From Chelatococcus reniformis (lineage in GTDB: Bacteria > Pseudomonadota > Alphaproteobacteria > Rhizobiales > Beijerinckiaceae), in the NCBI RefSeq assembly GCF_014640075.1, contig NZ_BMGG01000009.1:1-64000 (forward strand): a stretch of 64,000 nt of DNA, read 5' to 3'. Made by a program: the position numbers and the translations under genes. This document shows, one piece after another, positions 15,237-24,700 of the stretch (position 1 is its first letter; each line of letters begins with the position of its first letter). The notes beneath the pieces were generated by a model. It was not told the DNA's origin. It searched no databases and saw nothing but the letters and a program-made list of their open reading frames with translations.

Positions 15237-15939
15237 CGATCCCCACGACCTCTTCCTCGACCTGCGCAATCTCAGTACGGGCTACGGCCGCAGCCAGGTG
15301 CTGTTCGACGTCACGTTGAGCGCGCCCTGGCGCGGGGGCGTCGCCATCCTGGGCCGCAACGGGGCGGGCAAGACGACACTGATGAAGGCGATCGTGGGTG
15401 AACTCGGCGCCTGGAGCGGCAGCGTCGGTCTCGATCGCCGGGATATCACCAAGCTGGCGACCGAGCAGCGCATCCGTGGCGGCATCGGCTATGTGCCGCA
15501 GGAGCACTCGGTGTTCGGCCGCCTGTCCGTGCGCGACAACCTGGCCGTCGGTGCCCTGACCAACCAGGACAAGCGCGCCGTCGACCGGGTGCTCGAGATC
15601 TTCCCCAAGCTCGGCGCGCGGCTCGACCAGCCCGCCGGCACCATGTCCGGCGGTGAGCGCAAGATGCTGGCCATCGCCCGGGCAATGCTGTCCGAGCCCA
15701 AGCTGCTGCTGCTGGACGAGCCGACCGAGGGCGTCTGGATCGGCGTCATCGAGGAGATCACCGAGCGGCTGATCCTGCTCGCCAAGGACATCGCCGTGGT
15801 CGTGGTCGAGCAGCACCTCGATCTGGCGCTCCGCGTCGCCAACATCGCCTACGTGCTCGACCGCGGCCGCGTGGCGCTCGCCGGCTCGGCCGAGGCGGTG
15901 CGCGACGATCCGGCCCTGGTGCGCTACCTCGCGCCCTGA
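15229..15939 (+). CDS. HAAT ABC transporter ATP-binding protein, LivF-like (importer 1)
   Basis: A 236-residue ATPase with a GTG start at 15229 inside the previous gene. Walker A GRNGAGKTT, Q-loop in IGYVPQEHSVFGRLSVRDN, signature MSGGERKMLAIARAML, Walker B LLLLDEPTEG, H-loop VVEQHLDLAL. Instead of the usual LSP after the Walker B it reads TEGVWIGVIEEI, a form seen in the urea/amide branch (UrtE-like), which supports the substrate guess for this importer. Last gene of the operon; it converges with the efflux operon 25 bases away. Confidence 0.92.
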   Translation: MPDDPHDLFLDLRNLSTGYGRSQVLFDVTLSAPWRGGVAILGRNGAGKTTLMKAIVGELGAWSGSVGLDRRDITKLATEQRIRGGIGYVPQEHSVFGRLSVRDNLAVGALTNQDKRAVDRVLEIFPKLGARLDQPAGTMSGGERKMLAIARAMLSEPKLLLLDEPTEGVWIGVIEEITERLILLAKDIAVVVVEQHLDLALRVANIAYVLDRGRVALAGSAEAVRDDPALVRYLAP

Positions 15940-15964
15940 GCGCGAGCGCGGCGGCACGGCAGGG

Positions 15965-16840
15965 TCAAGATGGCGGCGGGGCCGGGCGGATCACCACGGT
16001 CGCCGACATGCCGGCGGCAAGCGCCAAGTCGGCCGGCAGGTTTTTCAGCGCGATGCGCACGGGAATGCGCTGGGCGAGGCGGATCCATTCGAAATTGGGG
16101 TCAACCGAGGCGAGCAGGCCGCCACCGGCCGCCGTGGGATTGGCGATGGCGCGGCTCAGCCCCTGCACCGTGCCTTTCAGAACGGTATCGCCGGCCATCA
16201 GCTTCACGTCCGCCTCGCTGCCGTTCTTGATGCCGGGAAGCTTGGTTTCCATGAAATAGGCATAGACGTAGAAGGAATCGCTATCGACCAGGGCGAGCAC
16301 ACCGGTCCCGCTGGTCGCGTAGTCGCCGACGGCTGCGGTGAGATTGGTGATGTAGCCGTTCGCCGGCGCGCGCACCGTGCTGCGCCGCAGATTGAGTTGA
16401 GCGGTGGCAAGCCGCGCCTGGGTGAGTTGCAGCGCTGCTGCCGCTTCACCAGCCTTGGTGCGCGATGTTTCGACCGTTTCGGCTGCGATCGCGCCGGGAT
16501 CGCGCGCAAGGATCTGCTCGTCCCGCCGCGCGTCGTCCTGCGCCAGCTTCAGCGTCCATTGGCTTTGGGCCGCGGCCGCCTGCGCTTCGTCGACCGCCAG
16601 GGCGAAGCGCTCGTGGTCGATGACGAACAGCACGTCGCCCTTCGCGACCTTCTGGTTGTCGACGACGTTGATCGCCGTGATGAGCCCCGAGACGTCCGGT
16701 GCCACTTCGACGACGTTGGCCTGAACGCGCGCATCCCGCGTCCAAGGCGACAGGACGTAGAAGGTCCACAGCCACCAGCCGACGAGCACGGCGGCGATCA
16801 CGGCAGCAAGGGTGACGGCGATACGCAGTGCCGTCGTCAT
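15965..16840 (-). CDS. HlyD-family periplasmic adaptor (AaeA-like)
   Basis: A 291-residue membrane-fusion protein that bridges an inner-membrane pump towards the outer membrane. The start is ATG 16840. One N-terminal anchor (residues 5-30, VTLAAVIAAVLVGWWLWTFY) is followed by the characteristic TRDARVQANVVEVAPDVSG, biotinyl-lipoyl half motifs (KVAKGDVLFVID and TVRAPANGYI), a coiled-coil between them (about 85-150) and a beta-barrel part with YFMETKLPGIKNG. It overlaps the DUF1656 gene by four bases (ATGA), giving a FUSC-DUF1656-HlyD operon as in aaeBXA. Confidence 0.92.
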   Translation of the reverse strand: MTTALRIAVTLAAVIAAVLVGWWLWTFYVLSPWTRDARVQANVVEVAPDVSGLITAINVVDNQKVAKGDVLFVIDHERFALAVDEAQAAAAQSQWTLKLAQDDARRDEQILARDPGAIAAETVETSRTKAGEAAAALQLTQARLATAQLNLRRSTVRAPANGYITNLTAAVGDYATSGTGVLALVDSDSFYVYAYFMETKLPGIKNGSEADVKLMAGDTVLKGTVQGLSRAIANPTAAGGGLLASVDPNFEWIRLAQRIPVRIALKNLPADLALAAGMSATVVIRPAPPPS

Positions 16841-17067
16841 GACCGACCGACCGTCCCGAGAAACACCACGCCGCCCACGAGCAGCACGTAGAGCGCAAGA
16901 TTGAGCAAGGATCGATGCCAGACGAAGCGGTACAGGCCGGACCGGCCGAGCAGCCAGCGAAGCAGCGCATAGGGCACAAGCGCGGCGCCGGCCCAGAGCA
17001 CGGCCGGCGGCAGGTAGAAGCCGAGAAGCTCGACCGTCCCAAACACAGCGAGGCTCGGCGCGCCCAT
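16837..17067 (-). CDS. DUF1656 small membrane protein (AaeX-like)
   Basis: A 76-residue inner-membrane protein with two hydrophobic segments: FYLPPAVLWAGAALVPYALL (about 17-36) and LLNLALYVLLVGGVVFLGTV (about 53-72), joined by the polar stretch RWLLGRSGLYRFVWHRS. The motif FYLPP with a following RxxLxRxGLYRxVWH is the DUF1656 signature. It is always coded with FUSC and HlyD genes, as here (two bases after the FUSC gene, overlapping HlyD). Its exact role in the pump is not known. Confidence 0.9.
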   Translation of the reverse strand: MGAPSLAVFGTVELLGFYLPPAVLWAGAALVPYALLRWLLGRSGLYRFVWHRSLLNLALYVLLVGGVVFLGTVGRS

Positions 17068-17069
17068 GG

Positions 17070-19199
17070 TCAGTCCTCGGCGAAGCTGCGCTCAAGATAA
17101 GCACGATCGATATAGAAGCGGTCCGCGATGAAGCGCAATGAGGCACCGGCATGCAGCAGCAGCCGCGCCGCCTCGCCGGGCGCCAGCGGGCGCCCGGACA
17201 GATCGGTGCAAGCTTCGGTGACGAGCGCCTCGGCCGCCGCGAGGTGCGCCTGGCGATCGGCCCGGCTGCCGGCGAGCTTCTCCAGCGCCCCGGCGAAACG
17301 ATCAAGGAATTGGCCGAGCGCCTCGGCTGCATCTGCGGGCATGGCGGCCCGCGATCTGATGGAGTCCAGCCGGCCGAGCTCGATAGCAATGGATGCCGCG
17401 CCGAGCGTGCCGCGGAAGAAATCGTCTTCGCCCGCACGGTCGAGGGCAAGGCGCGGCAACAAGTCGGCGAGAGATCCGACGATGGCGTCCGCAGCCTGTC
17501 GCGGCGCCGTCGTGCCGCGCGCCACCGCCGGCAACACCGTGCCGATGGTGTGCCGCCAATTCCGGTCTCGTCGCGCCAGGGAGGTGACGGGGATGGCGGC
17601 GATGACGGCGAGGCATCCCAGCATGCCCAAGATCAGCGCCGCCGCGCCACTCACGAAAGCTGCCTCATCCGGCACGAAGAGGTTGCCGGTGCCGATCTCC
17701 GCAATGGTGAAGCCGCCCAGCGCGATGCCGGCCCAGGCATGGCTCGGAGTGCCGGCCATCAGGCCCGCCGGCAAGAGCAGCAGCAGCAGAACGATGGCCA
17801 GCGCCCCGAACCCCTGAAGCTGAGGCAGCACGAAGACCATCGTCGCGTAGGCGACGGCGATGCCGACGCAGCTCCAGACCACGTAGGTGCGCGCCGCGGC
17901 CAGCGGATTGTCCTGCTTGACCGCGAAGAAGAGCATGATCGCTCCGCCCGAAACGACGGTGAAGCCTTGGCTCCAGCCCGTCGCCATCCAGACTGCGCTG
18001 AGCAGCAGGATGGCGAGTGCGGCTCGGGTGGCGAGCAGCAACGCCTCCCGCCGGCCTTGAGGATCGTCTTGTACACGCCGGCGCGCCGCAAGCGCCCGCC
18101 CGCTACGCAGGCTGCCCTCCTCGATCACCACCACCATGACCAGGCCGTGGAGAAGCTTGCGGACGCGGCGCAGGATCAGCAGTCCGTTGGCGAGCGGGTC
18201 GAAGGGGGCCGCTCCGGCCATGCCTTCGAGCTCGGCCACGGCGCTGTTCAGCGTGGTGCGGGCGGCTGCGAGCTCGCGGCGCAGGCGAGGCGCGTCACGC
18301 CACACCGCAGTCTCAGAGCCGAGATCCTCCAGCCGCGCCGCGATCGCCTCCAGGGCCGGCCGCAGCCGCGCCAGCACGGCCTGCCCGCCCGTCTCGCCGA
18401 ATTGGTCGAGGCGGACAAACAGACCCCGTGCCACGGAGAGCACGACGAGAAACTCGCGGACGGTGCGCTGGAGCCGGTACTGGTCGGCTTGCATCTCCCG
18501 CGTCTCGAACAACGCGTACGAGCACAGGGCGTCGAACGAAACCACCTCGGCCACCATGCGCCGCCGCAGCTCGGCGAAGACGGCCGGCGGTGTGGTCAAA
18601 TGCAGCGCGGAGGCGACGTAGCGAGCCAGACCGTGGAAGGTGCGCGCCAGCGCCTCGCGCAGGGCTTCGCCTGCATAGCGGGGGAGAATCGTCGTGCTCG
18701 CCAGGGTGACGCAGGCGATGCCGATGAGGATTTCCGTGGTGCGGTCAGCGGCGATCGACCAGGCGTGGACCGGATCGGTCGAACCCTCGTAGGCGACCAG
18801 CACCATCGTGTAGCCCGCCAGGAGCGCGCCATAGGAGGCATAGTTGCGCAGCTGGGCTCCGATGTAGAAGCTCGCCCCGACGGCCATCGCCGTCGCGGCG
18901 ACGAGCAATTCGGCCGCCTGCGAGAACAGCGCCACCAGCACCAGTCCCAGCAGGCCGCCGCTCAGGGTGCCGACCGTTCGCCAAAGACCCTTGCCCAGGG
19001 CGGCGCCGACGGTCGGCTGCGCCAGCAGATAGACCGTCAGCGTCGCCCATTGCGGATCGCTCAGCTCGAGCCAGTAGGCCAGCGCCAGCGCCGCGATGGC
19101 CGCCACGGCCGTGCGCAGTGAAAAGACGACGTTTCGCCAGCCGACATCGACTGAGGCGAGATTTGGAGAAGGACGGGCCGTCGTCCCTTGGATGCTCAT
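17070..19199 (-). CDS. FUSC family efflux transporter (AaeB-like)
   Basis: A 709-residue inner-membrane protein with the family's duplicated layout. A first group of five to six membrane segments (about residues 25-175) is followed by a long cytoplasmic helical region with YRLQRTVREFLVV and LEDLGSETAV. A second group (about 385-535) has MATGWSQGFTVVSGGAIMLFF and PLAAARTYV, and a C-terminal soluble part closes the protein. AaeB-type pumps with AaeX and AaeA export aromatic carboxylic acids. First gene of the three-gene operon; ATG 19199. Regulation is unknown; a TetR gene lies upstream in the same orientation, 145 bases away. Confidence 0.9.
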   Translation of the reverse strand: MSIQGTTARPSPNLASVDVGWRNVVFSLRTAVAAIAALALAYWLELSDPQWATLTVYLLAQPTVGAALGKGLWRTVGTLSGGLLGLVLVALFSQAAELLVAATAMAVGASFYIGAQLRNYASYGALLAGYTMVLVAYEGSTDPVHAWSIAADRTTEILIGIACVTLASTTILPRYAGEALREALARTFHGLARYVASALHLTTPPAVFAELRRRMVAEVVSFDALCSYALFETREMQADQYRLQRTVREFLVVLSVARGLFVRLDQFGETGGQAVLARLRPALEAIAARLEDLGSETAVWRDAPRLRRELAAARTTLNSAVAELEGMAGAAPFDPLANGLLILRRVRKLLHGLVMVVVIEEGSLRSGRALAARRRVQDDPQGRREALLLATRAALAILLLSAVWMATGWSQGFTVVSGGAIMLFFAVKQDNPLAAARTYVVWSCVGIAVAYATMVFVLPQLQGFGALAIVLLLLLLPAGLMAGTPSHAWAGIALGGFTIAEIGTGNLFVPDEAAFVSGAAALILGMLGCLAVIAAIPVTSLARRDRNWRHTIGTVLPAVARGTTAPRQAADAIVGSLADLLPRLALDRAGEDDFFRGTLGAASIAIELGRLDSIRSRAAMPADAAEALGQFLDRFAGALEKLAGSRADRQAHLAAAEALVTEACTDLSGRPLAPGEAARLLLHAGASLRFIADRFYIDRAYLERSFAED

Positions 19200-19344
19200 G
19201 GTCCGGTATCACCGCGATCGCCGCCGCCCACTATGATGCCGGCTGCGTCCGGGCGCGAGCCGATCTGCGGCTCGTCCATCTGCTCAGGTCCAGGATGACG
19301 CCTGCGAAGGTCCGGCCGCGGCCTTCGGCGCGCCGGCGGGGCCG

Positions 19345-20055
19345 TCACATCTGATCGGGCCGCGCCTGCGCCGGTGTGCCGGACGAGGCGATCAGCAGGG
19401 CCCGCAGTTCCCCAGCCAAGCGATCCCGTTCGGCGCCGGCAGCCGCCGCTGTCAGGAGCGCTAGCGCCGAGGTCTCGGCGGAGCGGCGCAAGCCGCCGTC
19501 GTCGAGGCCGCCGCTGGCCCAGGCGAAGAGAGCGCCGAGATAGGCGATGTGGATCTGGCGTCCTAGCACATCGGCGTTAACGGCGCGGTCGATGTCACCC
19601 TCGACCTGCCCGGCGGCGACCGAAGCGGCGTAGGCCCCAGTGATGTCGCGGCCCAGGTGAGCGCCGCTGAACACCGCCTGCGGGATGCGTACGATGAGCT
19701 GACGGTAGAGCCGGCCGTCGGCAACGAACATGTCGGCCGAGGTGCGCACGCAGTAGAGCACGCGCTCGACGCCGCTCTTGGCGCTGCCGGAGGCGAGGCC
19801 CTCGCCGATTTTGTCGAGCAGCGTCTCGATCACGGCGAACACCACCGCGTCGACGCCGCCGATCAAATTGTAGATCGTCTGCGGCGCGACCTCGGCGGCT
19901 TCCGCAACTTGCTGGAGCGATACCGCTTCGATGCCGTGCCGCCGCCACAGCGCGGCGGCGGCCGCCACGATCTCGGCCCGCCGTCGCTCCTTGCCGCGCG
20001 CTCGCAAGCCGCTTCTTGACATTGGTTCCAATTCCAAGTTTGGATCTGAATCCAT
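19345..20055 (-). CDS. TetR family transcriptional regulator
   Basis: A 236-residue repressor, or 225 residues if it starts at ATG 20022 (MSRSGLRARGK). N-terminal helix-turn-helix: RRAEIVAAAAALWRRHGIEA, VSLQQVAEAAEVAPQTIYNL (about residues 25-65), where TIYNLIGGVDAVVFAV is the recognition helix and its follow-on. The ligand domain is all-helical and Ala-rich. It diverges from the P450 gene and precedes the efflux operon, so either could be its target. Two small inverted repeats lie over the 20022-20055 region, which favours the later start with an operator upstream. Confidence 0.88.
   Translation of the reverse strand: MDSDPNLELEPMSRSGLRARGKERRRAEIVAAAAALWRRHGIEAVSLQQVAEAAEVAPQTIYNLIGGVDAVVFAVIETLLDKIGEGLASGSAKSGVERVLYCVRTSADMFVADGRLYRQLIVRIPQAVFSGAHLGRDITGAYAASVAAGQVEGDIDRAVNADVLGRQIHIAYLGALFAWASGGLDDGGLRRSAETSALALLTAAAAGAERDRLAGELRALLIASSGTPAQARPDQM
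20023..20054. promoter_or_regulatory. Possible TetR operator between tetR and the P450 gene
   Basis: TTGGTTCCAA (20023-20032) and TGGAT-CTGA-ATCCA (20041-20054) are two short perfect inverted repeats in an AT-richer patch directly upstream of the ATG at 20022. They sit about 240 bases before the P450 start. Suggestive of autoregulation, not proven. Confidence 0.3.
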
Positions 20056-20291
20056 AAAACACCTGCGCCCCGATTAAGAGCGCCTGATCGATGGGCACGC
20101 AAGCCTCGATCTCGGCGCGATCACCGGCGGACGGGGGTGGCGAAGGAGGACGACGCCCGGCCCGTGGCTTGCCCGGCTCATCGACAAGAAGACAGGCGCG
20201 CGTCCGTCGATCGCTCGAAGGCGAGCCGGCGCACGACGACGCTCCAGCCGGCGAGGACATGGCCGCGGCTTATTGCGCTGCGAGGCCTGCG

Positions 20292-21518
20292 ATGAACGGA
20301 CAGTCTCCATCGACCGCGGCCGAGCCGCTGTTCAACCCTCTGTCGCCGGAGCTCATCCGCGACCCGTACCCGTTCTACCGGCGCTTGCGCGAGCTCGACC
20401 CGGTGCATCGCTCACCGCTCGGCTTCTACGTCTCGAGCCGCCACGCGGATGTCGCGGCCGTGCTGCGCGACAAGCGTTTCGGCAAGGACTACGCCGGCCG
20501 TATCGCGCGCCGCTTCGGCGAGCAGATGCTCGATGAGCCGGCCTACCGCATCATGGGCCACTGGATGCTCCAGCAGGACCCGCCGGTTCACACGCGGTTG
20601 CGCGGCCTGGTGACCAAGGCGTTCACCGCGCGCGCCGTCGAGGACATGCGACCGCGCATCCAGCAGATCGTCGACGATGCCCTCGACCGCGTCATCCCGG
20701 AGGGCGGCATGGACGTGATCGAGGATTTCGCCTTCCGCCTGCCGATCACCGTCATCTGCGAGATGCTCGGCATTCCCGAGGACGAACGCTCGCTGTTCTT
20801 TGCCGGGGCCCGCGCCAGCGGCCGGCTGCTCGATCCCGTGCCGCTGAGCCGCCAGGAACTCGACGAGGCCAATGGCGGCATGAAGGTGATGGCCGACTAT
20901 TTCGAGCGGCTGTTCGAGTTCCGGCGCCGCAGCCCGGGCGACGACCTGACCACCCATCTCGTCCACGCCGAGGAAGAGGGCAGCAAGCTCTCGAGCGAAG
21001 AATTGACGGCCAACGTCATCCTGCTGTTCGGGGCCGGCCACGAGACCACGGTGAACCTCATCGGCAACGGGCTCTTGGCGCTGCACCGCAATCGCGATCA
21101 GCTCGACAAGCTCGAGGCCGAGCCCTCCCTCGTGGCGGGCGCGGTCGAGGAGCTGCTGCGCTACGATTCCTCGGTGCAGGTCACCGGCAGGGTCGCGCTG
21201 GAGGACGTGACGGTCGGCGGAACGGAGGTCAAGGCCGGCGAGAACGTCCTGTGCCTGCTCGGCGCCGCCAATCGGGATCCGGATGCCTACGCCGAGCCCG
21301 ACCGGCTGGACGTCACCCGCACCAACGTGCGCCCGCTGTCGTTCGGCGGCGGCATCCACTTCTGCCTCGGCGCCCAGCTGGCGCGCATCGAAGCGGAGGT
21401 GGCGCTCGCCACGGTGCTGCGCCGGGTGCCGGACCTTGAGCTCGAGAGCATCGATAATCCCGACTGGCGCCCCACCTTCGTCCTGCGCGGCCTGAAGACC
21501 TTGCCGGCCCGCTGGTAG
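20292..21518 (+). CDS. Cytochrome P450
   Basis: A 408-residue soluble bacterial monooxygenase. ATG 20292 (MNGQSPSTAAEPLFNPLSPE) fits the family; the open frame upstream is Arg/Gly-rich and unlikely to be translated, though ATG 20259 cannot be excluded. Landmarks: DPPVHTRLRGLVTKAFT (C-helix), the I-helix oxygen-activation motif GAGHETTVN, the K-helix ExxR in EELLRYDSS and the heme loop FGGGIHFCLG with axial Cys358. It resembles type I P450s that need a separate ferredoxin and reductase; neither is in the window. It lies 101 bases before importer 2 on the same strand, so it may hydroxylate the imported compound. Confidence 0.93.
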   Translation: MNGQSPSTAAEPLFNPLSPELIRDPYPFYRRLRELDPVHRSPLGFYVSSRHADVAAVLRDKRFGKDYAGRIARRFGEQMLDEPAYRIMGHWMLQQDPPVHTRLRGLVTKAFTARAVEDMRPRIQQIVDDALDRVIPEGGMDVIEDFAFRLPITVICEMLGIPEDERSLFFAGARASGRLLDPVPLSRQELDEANGGMKVMADYFERLFEFRRRSPGDDLTTHLVHAEEEGSKLSSEELTANVILLFGAGHETTVNLIGNGLLALHRNRDQLDKLEAEPSLVAGAVEELLRYDSSVQVTGRVALEDVTVGGTEVKAGENVLCLLGAANRDPDAYAEPDRLDVTRTNVRPLSFGGGIHFCLGAQLARIEAEVALATVLRRVPDLELESIDNPDWRPTFVLRGLKTLPARW

Positions 21519-21619
21519 CACGGGCTCCGCCGTCTTCCGCTTCCTGCGCGTTGCTCCGCCCCTCGGGGCGGGGTACACACGACGAACAAAATAAAAGCGA
21601 CGGACGGGAGAGAGACGGC

Positions 21620-22849
21620 ATGGATCGGCGCGATTTCTTGACGGGCGCGGCGCTCGGGGCAGTGGCGGTGGCCATGCCGGCGATCGTCAGGGCACAGGCC
21701 AAGCCGGTCCGCATCGGCGTCATCCAGCCCATGAGCGGGGGCCTCGCGGCCTACGCCACCGAAGGCCAGCCGGTGTTCGAATACATGATCCGCCAGGTCA
21801 ACGAGGCCGGCGGCATCAAGAGCCTGGGCGGCGCGAAGATCGAAGCTGTGCTGGCCGACGACACCAGCCAGCCGGCCCGCACCGCCGCCGAGGCGCGGCG
21901 TCTTGTCACCGAGGGTGACGTGGTGATGCTGACGGGCTCGATCCTGTCGGCGCAGATGCTGGCGCTGACGCCGGTGGTCGACGAGCTCAAGATCCCGACC
22001 CTGTCGATCTGGGCGGGCGGCGTGAAGTCGCCTTACATGTATTCGCTCGGCTTCCCCTACGACCAGGGCTACGCCCAGTCGCTGGCCTCGTTCATCATCG
22101 CCATGAAGAAGGACTTCGGCTTCAAGGTCGACACCGCGGCCATGGCCTACTCGAACTACGAGGCCGGCCAGCAGGTGAACAAGTTCCTCAAGGAGAAGCT
22201 TGCGGCCGCCGGCATCAAGGTGGTGGGCGACGTGCCGCTCGACACCAAGGCGCAGGACCAGACGGCGGCCATGGTGCTGATCCGCTCCATGAAGCCGGAC
22301 GTGGTCACCGGCCTGGTGACGCCGCGCGACGGCATCCTGCTGCACCAGGCCCGCTTCAACCTCGCCTATAACGACAGCGTCTTCGTCGGCGGCACCGGCG
22401 GCTATTCCGACAGCTCCCTGTGGAAGGAGCTGGGCCCGGACATCGGCACCAAGGTGCTGACCCGCAATCTGTTCGGCATGACCGGGTTCTCGGCGGGCGC
22501 CAAGCTTCCCTCCATGCAGGCGATCGTCAAGGAACTGGAGGGGGCCAACCTCAAGGTGCCGATCGGCCAGGCGGCGATCCAGGCGGCCCAGGCCGTGCGG
22601 GTGATCCAGGTGGTGCTGGAGAAGGCCGGTGCCACCGATCCGGAGGCGCTGCTCAAGGGCCTCAAGGCCTTCGAGATCCCGTTCGGCGACCCCGCGCTCT
22701 ACCTCGCCCGGTCCAAGGGGCTGCGCTTCGGCGAGGACAGGATGCTGGTCGACAGCTCGGCGCTGATGATCCAATGGACGCCGGAGAAGGCCCAGGAGGT
22801 GGTCTTTCCCGCGGAGTTCGCCCAGGTGAAGCCGCGGCCCAAGAGCTGA
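21620..22849 (+). CDS. ABC transporter substrate-binding protein (importer 2)
   Basis: A 409-residue periplasmic binding protein of the Leu/Ile/Val fold. ATG 21620 follows GGGAGAGAG and gives a Tat-like signal (MDRRDFLTG, Ala-rich core, cleavage near IVRAQA, residue 27). Domain landmarks: RIGVIQPMSGGLAAYAT, MIRQVNEAGGIKSLGGAKIE, LADDTSQPARTAAEARRL, PTLSIWAGGVKSPYMYSL. First gene of a K-G-F-H-M set. Ligand unknown; a cytochrome P450 just upstream points to a lipophilic or aromatic acid rather than an amino acid. A GC-rich hairpin (CCGCCC, CTCG, GGGCGG) lies about 45 bases before the start. Confidence 0.9.
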   Translation: MDRRDFLTGAALGAVAVAMPAIVRAQAKPVRIGVIQPMSGGLAAYATEGQPVFEYMIRQVNEAGGIKSLGGAKIEAVLADDTSQPARTAAEARRLVTEGDVVMLTGSILSAQMLALTPVVDELKIPTLSIWAGGVKSPYMYSLGFPYDQGYAQSLASFIIAMKKDFGFKVDTAAMAYSNYEAGQQVNKFLKEKLAAAGIKVVGDVPLDTKAQDQTAAMVLIRSMKPDVVTGLVTPRDGILLHQARFNLAYNDSVFVGGTGGYSDSSLWKELGPDIGTKVLTRNLFGMTGFSAGAKLPSMQAIVKELEGANLKVPIGQAAIQAAQAVRVIQVVLEKAGATDPEALLKGLKAFEIPFGDPALYLARSKGLRFGEDRMLVDSSALMIQWTPEKAQEVVFPAEFAQVKPRPKS

Positions 22850-22862
22850 GCAGGGCTGCGGC

Positions 22863-23592
22863 ATGGCCTCGGCTCTCGCGACGCCAATCCTCGCCGTCGA
22901 CAACGTGGGCCGGCGCTTCGGTGGCCTGAAGGCGGTCGACGGCGTCAGTTTCACTGTCGCTCCCGGCGAGATCCTCGGCATCATCGGCCCGAACGGCGCC
23001 GGCAAGACGACGCTGTTCAACCTGATGTCGGGCTTCCTGGCGCCCTCCGGCGGCAACATCCGCTTCAAGGGCCGGTCGATCGTCGGCGTCAGGCCCGACC
23101 GCGTGGTGGCCATGGGGCTGGCGCGCTCGTTCCAGATCGTCCAGGTCTTCGCCGGCATGAGCGTGCTCGACGTGGTGACCACGGGGGCGCTGCTGCGCCA
23201 TCCCATGCGGATCGCCGTCGACAAGGCCGAGGCGGTTCTTGTCCGCGTTGGTCTGGCGGGGAAGGCTACCGCGACGCCCGATACCCTGTCGCTGCAGGAC
23301 AAGAAGCTGCTCGAGCTGGCCAAATGCCTGGCGACCGAGCCGGAGCTGATCCTGCTCGACGAGGTGATGGCAGGCCTCACCCTGGGCGAGGCCCAGGTGC
23401 CGCTCGCCATCATCCGCGAGCTGCGCGGGCAGGGGCTCACCTTCGTCATGGTCGAGCACGTCATGCCGGTGATCATGGCCTGCGCCGACCGGATCGTGGT
23501 GCTGAACTTCGGGGAGAAGGTGGCCGAAGGCTCGCCCCAGGAGATCATCGCCGATCCGCGGGTCAAGGACGCCTATTTCGGGGACGAACCAC

Positions 23593-23600
<8 letters not shown>
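22863..23600 (+). CDS. HAAT ABC transporter ATP-binding protein, LivG-like (importer 2)
   Basis: A 245-residue ATPase. Walker A GPNGAGKTT (about 46-54), Q-loop in LARSFQIVQVFAGMSVLD, Walker B LILLDEVMAGLT, H-loop VEHVMPVIM. The ABC signature reads LSLQDKKLLELAKCLA rather than LSxGQ, a substitution seen in one LivG subgroup, where Walker B also ends DEVMAGL. It overlaps the next ATPase gene by eight bases. Starts 13 bases after the binding protein. Confidence 0.9.
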
Positions 23601-24351
<751 letters not shown>

Positions 24352-24475
24352 GCATGCCCGTGCTTTGTCCCTTTGGCTCGATGGCCGAGCTTGGCGGATC
24401 GAGCCAAGCCACGATGCAGCGGAGCGCAAACGCGCTCGTCGCGCAGCACGGCGATCTCGACGGCCAGGCGAGGAG

Positions 24476-24630
24476 GGCACCCCTCTCCCCGCGTGTGGGG
24501 AGAGGGCAGGGTGAGGGGGCTTCGACGCGTTGCGTGACGGGTCTCGAGCATGGTCACGAACGCCCCCTCACCCGGCTTGCGCTTGCGCGCAGTCCGACCT
24601 GTCCCCGCGAGCGGGGCGAGGTTTGCGGGC
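24476..24630. repeat. CCCCTCTCC/GGGGAGAGG palindromic repeat between importer 2 genes
   Basis: The 349-base gap between the LivF and LivH genes holds CCCCTCTCCCCGC..GTGGGGAGAGGG (24481-24507), then GGTGAGGGGGCTTCG, matched further on by its complement CCCCCTCACCCGGC (24572-24585) and CCCCGCGAGCGGGGCGAGG. Nested inverted repeats of this kind are common in alphaproteobacterial genomes as small non-coding elements. No gene is seen in the gap. Insertion inside an operon may weaken coupling between the ATPase and permease genes. Confidence 0.6.
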
Positions 24631-24700
24631 TCGACCGCCATCGCTCTCACGCGGACGGATCGAGGCATCGAGACCTCGGCGCGGGGGAAGGGAGGCGCGC

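Noticed and set aside
17151-19121. A 656-codon open frame on the plus strand
   Set aside because: Antisense to the FUSC transporter; composition is Arg/Gln/Gly-rich without hydrophobic cores or motifs.
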